From: Platycnemis pennipes
Taxonomy: Eukaryota; Arthropoda; Insecta; Odonata; Platycnemididae
DNA length: 64,000 bases
NCBI GenBank assembly: GCA_933228895.1
Contig: OW121852.1
Span: forward strand, 57,392,872 to 57,456,871
Reading direction: 5' to 3'
This document shows, piece by piece, positions 25,501-38,200 of this stretch (positions are counted from its first letter, which is position 1; the number at the start of each line of letters is the position of its first letter). The translations under genes and the position numbers were made by a program. Under the pieces are notes generated by a model. The model worked only from the letters and a program-made list of their open reading frames with translations. It made no database searches and had not been told where the DNA came from.

Positions 25501-26154
25501 AGATTACGGCTTCAGACTAAAAACAGAATCAGGCATGGTAACTATTTGTAGTTTTCAGTCATTAATGCTGCATTTGGTGGATGTATCATGTGAAGGGCTC
25601 GAAAACTTAAAATCAGTCAAAACTGAGTGTAGATGATTTATTATTTACAATTACTTACGGTGACATCAGGCCGTAGTAAAAAGGGGTACATACAAAACAA
25701 GAGACCATTTAAATTCCATTCCAGATTATACTTTAGAAACATTCGTTTAGGGGGAAGTGCCCATTTTGCGTCAATTCAAAATTTGAAATGGAATTCATAT
25801 CATGCGCCTTTTAACAGCGCCACTATCAAGTAAAGGGTGAACTATGTAAGCAATCACATTTGATAACACGCCTTGCCGTCATCATTTGTCTGTAATTGTC
25901 AGACAGGTGGAAGAAGGAGATTTCTTCGAAGTGGACGTGAATAGAATGTGTATCTTGGGGAGGCATCTACCCTGCCGCTGAAATGACTTCCCCATTGTAC
26001 TCGTACCTAGATGTTCGGGAAGTAAGGTGAGTCCAACCTGCCATCGAGAGAGTTTTGAGGTTGACGTCCTAAGTAGTCCTTAGGAACGCAACTGTATGGA
26101 TTCATATTACTGGAGGACTTCGAAGTTCAATGTCTTGAGTCATCATTATTTCAG
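22510..26154. other. Upstream region of SNX13 and TMEM26-like gene, no gene recognised
   Basis: This lies between the divergently oriented TMEM26-like exon (minus) and SNX13 (plus), so promoters of both could be here. No clear TATA or initiator was picked out. A possible hAT-type relic lies at about 23098-23334 (GTGGTTCCCAACATTTT on the left, ATTTGGAAACACTG on the right), without a matching target duplication. The minus-strand frames near 23613, 23953 and 24697 are unassigned. Confidence 0.45.
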
Positions 26155-26267
26155 ATGAGCCCGTCTCTTCTCGGTTGGGGTGGACTCATTATAGTGCTAT
26201 GTGTATCTACATTTGGTCTGTGGTGGTGTGTGACGGTGACATTGTCAGTAATTGTCGTTCTAATTGG
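26155..26267 (+). CDS. SNX13: SNX13 exon 1 (coding), N-terminal membrane anchor
   Basis: The exon starts at the ATG at 26155, and the donor is GTGAGT at 26268. It encodes 37 codons plus two bases. The peptide opens MSPSLLGWGGLIIVLCVSTF and is almost entirely hydrophobic, aligning with the GWGSLGIVLF start of vertebrate SNX13, an ER anchor. The ATG lies directly behind TTATTTCAG, so this may be an internal exon whose 5' UTR sits in an upstream, unseen exon. The frame is open upstream for a short way but has no earlier ATG, which supports this start. Confidence 0.82.
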
Positions 26268-29200
26268 GTGAGTGAAACGCACTTCAACGTGCTGTTTGGT
26301 TTTAATTTTAAGTGAGTGTACGGAAGGAAACTTTTCTCGTCGATTTTTGTGTTCTCAAAACTTGTGGAATTTATTCTTTATAGGGGACTAGTCTCTCTGT
26401 ATGTTAGTCATGCAGAAAATGCTCAGAAATATTTCATCAATGTATACCGGTCTAGACTGGAGCTGCCTAGGAATCATCCTTTCGAGGTTGGACCGTCAGT
26501 TATGCATGTTCTGTTTATTTTCTTTGTCATACAACTGTGCCTTATGTAAAATTCTCGCTTAGATGTAAGATTTGATGGTGCACTTAAAATCTATGGTAAT
26601 GGGATTAATAATGCGGCCAAATCAGTTTGAACTAAGCTGTTTTTTAAATGATATTTACCAGCCGCTTACTATGGACTTAGGATCATTATTAGTCGGCACA
26701 TTTGTCTGTTATCTAATTAATGTTATTTAAGGTATATTTTACCAATTTGTTGCTAAGGTCTTAACGTTACTAATTGGTGAAAATATTTTTTCAGGAATCA
26801 AAGGACTTTGGTATTTCAAAAGAATCCCAGAAGGTAGACAAACGACTCACTGGATCCACTGTGATAGATGATTCACTGCAAGAGATATTGGCATATGTAT
26901 TTAGGGATTATATTTATCCATGGTATGAAAAAATTAGTCCAAACGAAGAATTCCCTAAGGAAATCCGCCAAGTCGCAAGAACAGTCGTCGTTGAATTTGC
27001 CAGCAGGTAGGAAAATTCCTCTTTGTCTTGAAATGGTGAACAGCTAGATTGGAGCGAGGATTTGAGGCTTCGAGTGGATTCACAATTGTGTTGGTTTAAA
27101 CTTTCTATGGGATGATTTGATCTAATTAAGTAGAATGCTGTTTAATGAGATTGAGGCTGTAGTTGAATATATCGGAGATACATGGGAGATATGAGCGAAT
27201 TCATCATAACAAATGTCTGTCAATGACTAATGTTTTTTCAGTTTTTTTTGTGCTAGAAAAGTGTCTTACTTTCTTTCATTGTTGAGCATTCGTCGTGAAC
27301 TTGAAAGCGAAAAGTGTACATATATGGGCAAACCATCAAAATAGAATATTCAACTTTTTATCTTCTTATTAATTTTGATTGTCTGTACCTTAAGGAATCA
27401 TTCAGAAATGAGGTCATGCTGAAATTTTTTACTGTGACTAGTTACTCAAGGTCTGTCATAAAACATTTTTTTTGGAACATGCCTGCATATAGTAAATAGA
27501 AAAAATTAACAAATCTTTCCCCATTGTATTTGAAAGAACTTAAGAGCTTGCATCACAAGTACTACATTACAAAAGTAGGTAAGCATGTGACCCAAAGAAA
27601 GTAAAGCCGTTTTGATTGCCAAAGATTTTTCTCGTTTATTATAAAATGTTGCTGCAAGTTTTATGCGAAATGAATTGACGCTGCAGGTTCATAACTGAAG
27701 TTTCATATTTGAGCTTCAGGCAAATTTCCTTTCCTATGAATTCGAGCCAAAGAGTTTTATCCTTGTTTGTGGGCTCATGATAAATGTTTGTATTTGATTC
27801 AATTCAAGATTATTTCATATGAAATGGGACTAAAAAAGTGGCTGGGTATTTATCACCCCAAATATTTGGTATCTCTTTGTTTAAGGGTAAACTTCATGAA
27901 CAAGAGAATTAATTTCTTCACTTTAAGATATTACATTTTACTTTCTTAATGGTAAAACTTATGAAGATCACCATGATGTTTGAATTTAGTGAATAACAGT
28001 GAATGAATGCGCGATATGGGAGTCTTATATTTTCAAAAGAAATTTTCCCAAGAACACAGTCATATTGCTGGCTGATTGTCTTCTTAGCTTTCTCAAAATG
28101 CTCTTCTTCTAAAGCCCTCATCCAGGAAAGAGAAAGAACATGAATATCAGTATCTATCCTAAATTAGTTACCATGTTTTCTTGGACTTGGGAGAGCATTC
28201 TGTTTCTACAAATAGACATTTTCATATTTTAGCTGTGAACTAGAACTACTGAACTGCCATTACATGGTAAAATGTTTAAGAATTATATTTCATGTACAAC
28301 CAGTGTGACCATTGCCTTCCAATCGGGTATTATATTTTATAAAGTAGGAATGGAAAGACCTGGTCTTGGGACTTCATTTAACAAAAGTTGTTCATGATTT
28401 TATTTTATAGCCCATATCCATAACTCACTCAACTTTGAGGTATTTAATGAATTTTTGTACTGAAATATTGCTAAAAAGTTTCAATGGGTGTTGTGTTGCT
28501 ATGACCCCTTAAGGCTCAATTCTCATTAGAAAATCTACTGGCAGGACAGGTGGTTTACTGTTAGGTTTTGGTGGCTCTGGCAATACAGTTTCCTTTTCAT
28601 CCTTTACTTTTACCTTTCCTCTAGTTCTGAAGATATAGTAATTGCTGTAGAGACATGGAAAAATATTTTTCCTTTGTTTAATTTAAAAAACCTGGGTCAT
28701 TCCTAATTTTGATTATCAGTATAACTGAAAAAATGTCCCCTGGTGGCTATTCCAGCGGGCATACGTTGGACAAATATTCTCAGTTAGTTTTCTTGTAAAA
28801 GAATGCTTTTAGAATAGAATGAACGGCAAAGTCCTTGAGCACAGGCATAATGGAAAAGACTGGTTACAAGGCTAATGTGGAAACGGACGTAAAGCTAAGA
28901 GGATGGAACTATAATTCAGGCTTTTGAAATGCGAAAGGTGGGGTGGGTGGAAAAGAAAATGAACGAGGAGATGCTGGGGATGGTTGGGAAGAAAAAGAAG
29001 ATGATTGTGGAAATTACAAAGGATTTGGAATGAGTGGATAGAATAATGAGGGGTAGAAAGTATGTAGAACTGAAAGAGGACTTTGAGATAGGTCATGGTA
29101 AGAATTTTCTGTCCCTTTAAACCTATTTTAACTGGTGAACACAGATAATGATGATGCTAAGTTGTTGTTATGGGAAATATACCTAATATAGATACATATC

Positions 29201-32200
29201 TTGAAAATGCTTGTGGCAATAATTATGAATTGCATATTACAAAACTGCAGTGTGTGTTCACATTGATGCTACCTTTTATCACCTTTTATTGCAACTACCG
29301 GCTGCGGTTTTGATGGCTAGAGCATCATTATCAAGGCAACCAAATAGTGAACAACAAGTTCCGAAGGAATTGGCTAAAATGCATATCAGCAGGGGGGGTG
29401 GGGTAACATATTCAGGCATGGTGTGGGGAGGGGTGGGGTGAGTCACTTGCGGTTAACTTGGACGAGAAGTTCATTTGCTAGGAAGATGTGGGAGGGGGGG
29501 CTAGAGGGAGAAACGCTTTCCCTAGATTTAAGGTTAGTGGAGAGGAGGGGAGGGTATGGAGGGGTTGGGGGCTGGTGTGGTAGGGGACATATTATGAAGG
29601 GTGATGATTTGAAGTCTTGTCATATCATTTAAAATAGTTACATTCTGGGATTCAGAGTTACCCCACCCCCCTTTGATTTGTATTTAAGCCAATTCCTTTG
29701 GCACTTGTTGTTCACTATTTGGTTGCCTTGATAATGATGTTCTAGCTGTCGAAACCGCGGTTGGTAGTTGCAATAAAAGATATGGAATATACAAAGTAAT
29801 TTTTTTTCTCTTGATGCTTCCATTCCACTAAGTAACACCTGAGGGTATTTCTTTGATGAAATGAATGAATGTGAAAGCAGTACATTTTGGCGTTGAGTTC
29901 TAAATTTTTTCTAATGAAAATTGATAATTGAAGTTATTTAAAGAAAAAAAACTGAGACTCTTGTGTACACTAGTGAGATGGTGTGAGAGATTCCATTCTA
30001 TTGCAGAGGATAAGTTAAGATTAGTGAAATATTTATAGCATGAGATTTGTAGAACTGCTAATATATTGTCATGTTGATTAGGGAATTTTGGTTTTCGGTT
30101 ATGCATATTTCTTGCTTAGTTTTCCCAATTTTCTTTTCAGGATGAAAGAAGTTGATTGGGTCAAGTACCTGACGACATGGCTTGTAAATGATGCTGCATC
30201 ACACCTTAGGTTGTTCAGGCAGGCTAGAGCCAGGCTCAAAGCTGAGCGAAATGTTGGTGTGCAATCAGCACCTCAGCAGGCTTCATCGCAACTTTTTTCT
30301 CAAGCTTCTAGTACTTCTGGGACATCACCTCAAGCATCTCCAAATCCTCAAGCCCAGACCAATCAAGGATCACTTCCTGTGGCTTCAGCCACTTCTGCTA
30401 ATGACCTTGAGGGAGCCTTTTTTGATCTTGAGCTGGAGATGGAGAAAGATCTCTGTCGAGATACAGTTTGCACTGGGGGTAAAGAGTTTGAGGAACGTAA
30501 GTGATTTGTTTAGTCATCTCCCTAGACCTTCATTGTATGTTAATAATTTGTTTGTTTTTTAATTATTCATTATAAATGTTTTATCCATTGCTTTATCACC
30601 TATCAGGTCTTGTTTGTATTGAGCTTAACCTATTAATTATCTGTTCAATTTTATAGGGGGTACTTGCACATCTATTATTTTACCAATAGTACAGTTAATT
30701 TTTTTTAGTTTTCATAATAGCAATAATGGATTTACTATGCTGTGGCAAATGATAGATAATATTTGGTCAGTCATGTTGTTATCTTGTTTGCCATCTCATT
30801 TTATAATATTTTTTTCAGAATATATTAGGGATATAGTGGAAGTGCTGCTGTACCTATTAGTGCCTGCTGAGGACTTTCACTGCAAGTCTTTAAGGTTTCT
30901 CTTTCGAGAAATTGTTGCCAATGCGCTTCTAGTCCCATTGCTTCATATGGTATCTGATCCTGATTACATCAACCGTACCATTGTTTGGCTGGTAAGTATA
31001 TTTTTAGTCCCTCAATGTACTTTAAAATAAGGTGCCATAGTTTGCTCCATTGTTTCTTTCAGTTTTTAGATTTATTTTACTGTAGTGTCAAAAAAGTTAT
31101 CATCAGTGAGTGGGCTATTTTTGTTTGAAGAGTTTTGTTTTCCATGGTGAGAGTTTTCACCATTTTGTGAGTGATTGCATAAAAATTTCTTGATTCTTGA
31201 ACCTTTTTAAATATTCAGTCAAGCTCACTTATATCGCAGTTTTTATACGAAGTTCCACTTTTAATCCTCGCTACCTGTTACTAAAAAAATCACGTCCTCC
31301 CTACTTGGGGTGTTTTTGACCCCATCGTGAATTTTAATTCTTTTAAGTGATAATATTATTCTAATGACTCATATTCATTCGTATTTTAATTAACTACATT
31401 TCAGATAAATTAACAGAAAAATACCACAGTATATTATACATTGCATAATTTAGAAAAAAAATATTATAATTTTTTAGATAGCACTCATAGTATAGTCTTG
31501 AATAATGAGGATTAAATTTACCTAAATACGTATTTAAGTACATAGTTTCATTATCTGAATACAATATAATATTTAAAATATTAAAACATATGCAACATAG
31601 TGCCAAAACGTGATGACCTATTACAAAATTTCATGCCTCAAAAGAATTGTGCCAAAATTTTAATCTGAAATCTCCATCTACACACTCACTCATGCCACAT
31701 TGCATACAGATGCTTCTTTGTTGAACATGATCACGTTACACGTATCTACTGCAAACATTATAAATATCATTGGTTGTTTGTCTCTCTTACGAGGGCAAAT
31801 GGAATATCTGCCACCCATTTTCTGGACACAAGTTCTCTGTCATTTACTAGCAGAATACCGCCAATCCCAGCATTTTCGATCGCAGTGCGAAATCCATTTT
31901 TTTGGCATCCGGTTTTTCCTACTCAGGGATGAATGTCAGGTGCTAACATTTCTTTTGCTGATTCTAAAAGGAATTGCCGCCTAGAATTTTTTTCCGCGGA
32001 AAGAGGGGTATTTTCTCGAATACATTTGGTATGCATTTATACCTGCAAGATCCACGATATCAAAAAAAATAGACATTGGCCATCTTCTAGTCCCTCTTTT
32101 TACAGAAATGTTTGATCTACAGTACGCACACTGAATTTTGCAGATTTGTAATACAGAATCACTTCGCGTTTATTCTTTTCAGGGCAACAAATTTCAAATG

Positions 32201-35200
32201 CCTTATGTTTAGCAGACAATAAAACCACTGATTTCCCTTTGCTAGGGGCATATGAATTCTAAAGTGTGTTATTGGAAAATTCAAAATTTTAGGATTAATC
32301 TACCGGGTTTTTGCTGTTGCTGGTGGCAATTACGTGCGATTTTTTTCGCGTAGTACCCGTGAGCGTTATGGATAATTTTAATAAATCTTGGCCAAGATCA
32401 AAAGCTGTAAAAAAATCAATTGTACTGATGTTTTGACCAATCCCACTCAAGTGACTCACAAAATCCATTGCTACCCGCTTCCCTTGCTGTATTTCTCGAA
32501 TGTTTACCTGCGTACATTTGCAAATTAATAGTGTATACATATTTTCACAATCAACAGTTATCCGAATTTTAATGCCGTATTTTCATGGTTTCTAGGGAGT
32601 ATATACTTTAAAATCACACCTTCGTCTAAAAGTACGTAGATGTTCATCAACAGTGATGTTGGGACCTGGAATGAATGAACTTTTACAACCACAGGAAAAT
32701 AAGTTCATGATATCCATCACAGCTTTGCCTTGTTTTTCGTTTCCTTTTTACGTGCTTCCTGCTTCACTTTATCATCAAGTCTTAAACTGCTCAGAATATT
32801 CACAAAGTGACTTCTTGACATAGTTGCTTTAAAAATTGGAAATCCAAATACGTCCGACCAAAGTTCGTTCAAAAATTTTCCTCGCCCTTTTTGAACACTG
32901 TAAGTGATACACAGGCCAAAAAAAGCTATATATGTTCGATCGAATTCAATGGAATCTCGCTTCGCTCGTTAGGGGGCTACGCCCCCTAAAACCCCCTTTG
33001 GTTTTCCCTCCCCTGAACGGCTTCGCCGTTTAATTTGTTGCATTTTGGTTTTTTCCGATCCTCTCTATGTAGAATAGGACGGATATAGCGAATTCGAACA
33101 CCCAAGAGCACCCACATCAATCATATATCCCTCAGCGTAACTTGAGAAATCCATATGAATCCGTCGATAAACAATGGAGGCAGGTTAGAGAAACGGCGAA
33201 AAAACGCCGCCATTTTTAATATTTTTAATTATTCTTTAAATTAAAATTTAGCTGTTTTCGGATTTTTTCCTCCGGTCATTATTTGGGCTTTTTTCCGCTC
33301 CTCTCTATGTAGAATAGGACGGATATAGCGAATTCGAACACACAAGACCCCTAATAACGTTACAAATATCTTCGATTCTTTAAACTTTCCATATTATCCT
33401 TCATGTTGTTTCCATATTATCCTAAAACACCCTTTGGTTTTCCCCTCCTCTCATTTGAACGGCTTCGCCGTTTAATTGTGTGCATTTGGGTTTTTACCGC
33501 ACCTCTCTATGTAGAATAGGACGGATATAGCATTATACCAACCCCATACTTGTCCTTGTCCTAAACCCCTGGAACGGCTTCGCCGTTCGAATAGGTCCTT
33601 CGGAGGATGCCGAAAAATTTCTGAGTCCCGACTGAACCTCAAAAAATCCACGAAATACCGAAAAAAATTCAAAGTCCGATTACTGAACTTGGAAAATTTT
33701 TGGACAAAAATGCCAAAAAAATTACAAGTCCAGTTACTGTACTTAGAAATTTCTCGGGGTCCGGCGTTACATGACGACTCAGGTCCGCCGGCGCTTTCTG
33801 GCAGGCGGATGGTTCATGGGTGTTTTCAAGTGTGTTTCCGCACTAATAGGCGCTTCAGACCGGGAGGAAAGGTATAAGGATAGGAATGGAAGGGATGGGG
33901 ATAGGATCGGGTCCGAAGCTGGGAGGCCACACTCATCACAGGCGGATGGCCCTCAAGTCCCATCGCTTTTTATACGTTTTGCCGCTTAAAGCCTCTTTTG
34001 GTATTAATCATTGTCGCTCTTCTATTTAAAAAACTACGCACGAACCGAAATAGGGACTATACAATAGATATGAAAACAAGTAGATCTTTAAAATGAAATG
34101 ACTACTATAGTTATATTTATGTAAAAAAAGAAAAACACTGATGTTTTAACTCCTGTCGAAGCTTGAGTGCATCAACGCCATCTAACGGTCAATGTCCGAT
34201 TTTATTATAAGTCGACACTAAAACCACCGAAACAGTTTCGCCGTTCAAATTGGTGCATTTGGTATTTACCGCACCTCTCTATGTAGAATAGGACGGATAT
34301 AGCGAATTACTACAAAACCGCGAAAAGGTACAAAATTTCGATAAAATATCGACTTTGAGGCATCGTATCGAAACTATGGTTTTGAGTATCGACAAACAGT
34401 TAGCAGGGTATCAATCACAAACTATCCCAGAGCTTAACTTGAGAAACCGATGCGAATCCGTCGATAACTAAGGGAGCCAGGTTCGAGAAAAGGCGAAAAA
34501 ACACGGAAAATAACGGTTTTTAATTATTTAATCATGGTTAAAATTAAAAATTAGAACTTTTCAGATTTTTCCCTCAGGTCAGTTTTTGAAAGCTACTTAC
34601 ACACCAAATTTCAAGTCTCTAGCATATCTAGAAGTGGGTTAGAATTTGTATACGTGAGTGAGTGACGCAAAGGGCTCCCCTTTGGTTTTCCCCTTCTCTC
34701 CCAAGGACGGCTTCGCCGTTTAATTGTGTGCATTTGGGTTTTTTCCGCACCTCTCTACGTAGAATAGGACGGATATAGCATTATACAAACCATTTGACTA
34801 TCCGCCATTTAAGACTTTACTCATCCAAAAGTTTGCATCCATTTATTATTTTTTACTGAACTTTCTTAATTGTGAAATTGCAGAAAGAAGAGAAATGCCT
34901 AGTTGTAAAAGGCAGGAGGAAAGAGGGAGGCGATTACTTACCGATTTCACGAGCTGTGGAGGCCCCTAGGGGACGTAAAGGGGGGAGGGGATCCTACGAG
35001 GGGTTTGCAAATTTTATATTACTGAATCGCTCGTTACATTATCAAAAATTGTTTTCACTTGAGTTTTTCTCATCTCTCTCGACTATAGATGAGATCCACA
35101 AATGAGATAAGACACAATTGTAAACAATGATTGAGGTTGTAATCAGAGGATTTAACACATCAAATTTGCGAGCCATTCTTGTTTATACCACGTAACTCCT

Positions 35201-38200
35201 TGGTTACCTAGTCGAAATAATCAAGACTGTTTCAAACACAACCCCCCAGGGGAAATACGCGACATATAGCATCTCTCGCGTGTGAGCTGTTAGGTCAGGC
35301 ACCCCTCGCGAAAGCTCACACGTAGCCGAAGCACGCCTTCCACGGCACCAGTATGCGCGTTCGCACTTACCCAAACACTCGGGTGTTCCATGATGAGACA
35401 GCCAGGCTATTAGAGACAGAAAATCACTGTAACCTACCGTTGGCCATCGTACAACCGGTTGGGAAACTCATCGCTTATTATACGTTTTGCCGCATAAATC
35501 AACTTTTGGCATTAAACATTGTCGCTCTTCTATTTAAAACACTACGCACGAACCGAAACAGGGACTATACAATACATATGAAAATAATTAGATCTTTAAA
35601 ATGAAATGATTACTATAGTTATATTTATGTAAAAAAAGAAAAACAACGATGTTTCATCTCGGTTCGGAGTTTTAGTGCATTAACGCCATCTAACGGCGAA
35701 GAGTGAAAATACCCTATAAATGACTTTCTGACAAAGGAAATACGCAACATAGGAACAAATAGTTTGCACCGTTATTTGGAGATTTTCAACAGCTAAAGAA
35801 AGAAATTGTACGATTTAATTTTAAATCAACGGTTTTGGCGCTTTCATTAAAATACCGCATCTAGGACCAAACTGTCGATGAAACTATTAATCTATTTCCG
35901 ATATTCAGCGGCATCATAACATCGTATCAAAACGACCTTTTCCGATTAACACAGAACATCAGCGGCAATCTGATGACAGTCTATGCCATAGCTAAACTTG
36001 AGAAATGTGTTGGAATCTGTTGGTCACGTCATCCGCCATTATAATACATTCGACATTTGCACCAAGTGGCGAAGAAATTTCAAACGTTATTTGAAGTTGA
36101 CGTCACATTACTCACTGTGAAAGCAATGAAGTGCCTGGATCTACCAATAACATAAAAAACAATATCCTTTTTTAGGTATGCTTGGGAAGTTTATTTCGAC
36201 AAAAACACGGCCTTTACGGAAGGGTTTTTGTGTGGGGGACAATTTCGGGCGACCGCCATCTTGAATTCCTGGATGGGTAAGGGTATGAAATTTACAGTAC
36301 TGAGCGCTCGTAAGAATATTCTTTGACTAAATCACGCTATTACCGAAGTAACACGAACGATAATATGGAAATGTTGAAGAATTTTCCAATGTTAGAAAGA
36401 AGAAATCCAAAAAATTTCCAACGTTATTCGAAGTTGACGTCAAGTAGCTTTGTTGTGAAAGCAATGAAATGCCTGGATCTACCAATCACGTAAAAACAAT
36501 ATCCTTTTTTAGGTATGCTTCGGAAGTTTCAATTCGCAAAAATACAGCTTTGACGGAAGGGGTCTTGTGTACGACGAATTCGGGCGACCACCATCTTATC
36601 TTGAATTTAGGCGGGGAAAGGGTGTGCATTTTATAGTATTGAGCACTCATAAGAATAGACGTTACGTAACAATGAATAATTCTCGCTATAACTGAAGCAA
36701 CACGAATTAGAGAGAAATTAAGAAAATTAAACGTTATTCGATTTTGACGTCACCTATCTCCGTCACTAGGCGTCATGGAAACAAAACATTTGCATCATTA
36801 GTTAGAACGTTTCAATGTCTAAATATACGTATTTGTCATAATTTTGATTAGCTAAACGGTTCAGACGTTACAACTAAGAAACTGGGAAAAGGAACTAAAT
36901 TACATGAAATTTCGAATTTGAGGTATCGTTTAGAAACTATCATTTGGACTATCCAGGTTCGGTTAGCAGCATTGTATCATCATCTCTCCCCTAGCCTAAC
37001 TTTGGAAACCGATATGAATCCGTCGATAAACAATGGAGGCAGGTTAGAGAAACGGCGAAAAAATACAGAAATCCGCAATTTTAATTTATTAATTGTTGTT
37101 AAGAATAGAAATTAGCAGTTTTCGGATTTTTCCCTCAGGGCATTTTTGGAAAGCTACCTACGGACTAATTTCCAATCTCTAGCTCTTCTGAAAGTGGGAT
37201 ACAATTTGTATAAATGAGTCAGTGACGCATCTTGAATTTCAGGATGGTCAAGGGTGTGACATTTATAGAACTGAGCACTCGTAATAATATACGTTGACTA
37301 AATCACGCTATTACCGAAGGAACACGTTCGATCATATTGAAAGTTTGAAGAATCGAAGAAATTTCAAACGTTAATCGACTTTGACCTCACGTAGCTCCGT
37401 CACTACGCGTCATGAAAACCAAAACGTTGTATCTTTAGAAGGAGCATTTCGATGCCTAAATATAGATATTTGTCAAAATTTTGATTAGATCAAAAGTTCA
37501 GACGGTACAACTAAGAAACCGGGAAAAGGTATCAAATTTCGGTGAAATTTCGGATTCGAGGAATCGTATCGAATCTATCATTTCGACTATCGAGAAACAG
37601 CAGGATATCAATCACCACCTATGCCACAGCTTAACTTGAGATATTGATCTGAATCCGTCGATAAACAAGGGAGCTAGGTTCGAGAAACGGTGGGAAAAAA
37701 ACGGAAATCCGTCATTTTTAATTTTTTAATTGTTGTTCAAATTAAAAATTTGCTGTTTCCGGATTTTTTCCTCCAGTCATTATTGGTAAGCTACCTCATC
37801 GCCAAATTCCAGGTCTCTATCTCTTCTGGAAGTGAGTTAGAATTTGTAATCTTAAATAAGTGACGAAAAACGTTATTCGACTTTGACGTCACGTAGCTCC
37901 GTCACTACGCGTCATGGAAACCAAAACTTAGCACGTTTAGTTAGAACATTTCAATACCTAAAACGAAGCTTCTTTCAAAATTTGGTTTAGATCAATAGTT
38001 AAGACGCTATAGGTAAAAACCCGCGAAAACGTCACAAATTTCTGAACGTAAGTCGAATTTAACGTCACTTAGCTCCGTCAATTACCGTCATGGAAGTAAA
38101 ACCTCTGCACTGTTACAAAGAACGTTCCAATACCAAAAGATAATTGTGTGTCAGAATTTTGATTAAAGCAATAGTTTAGACGTTACAACTAAAAACCCGC

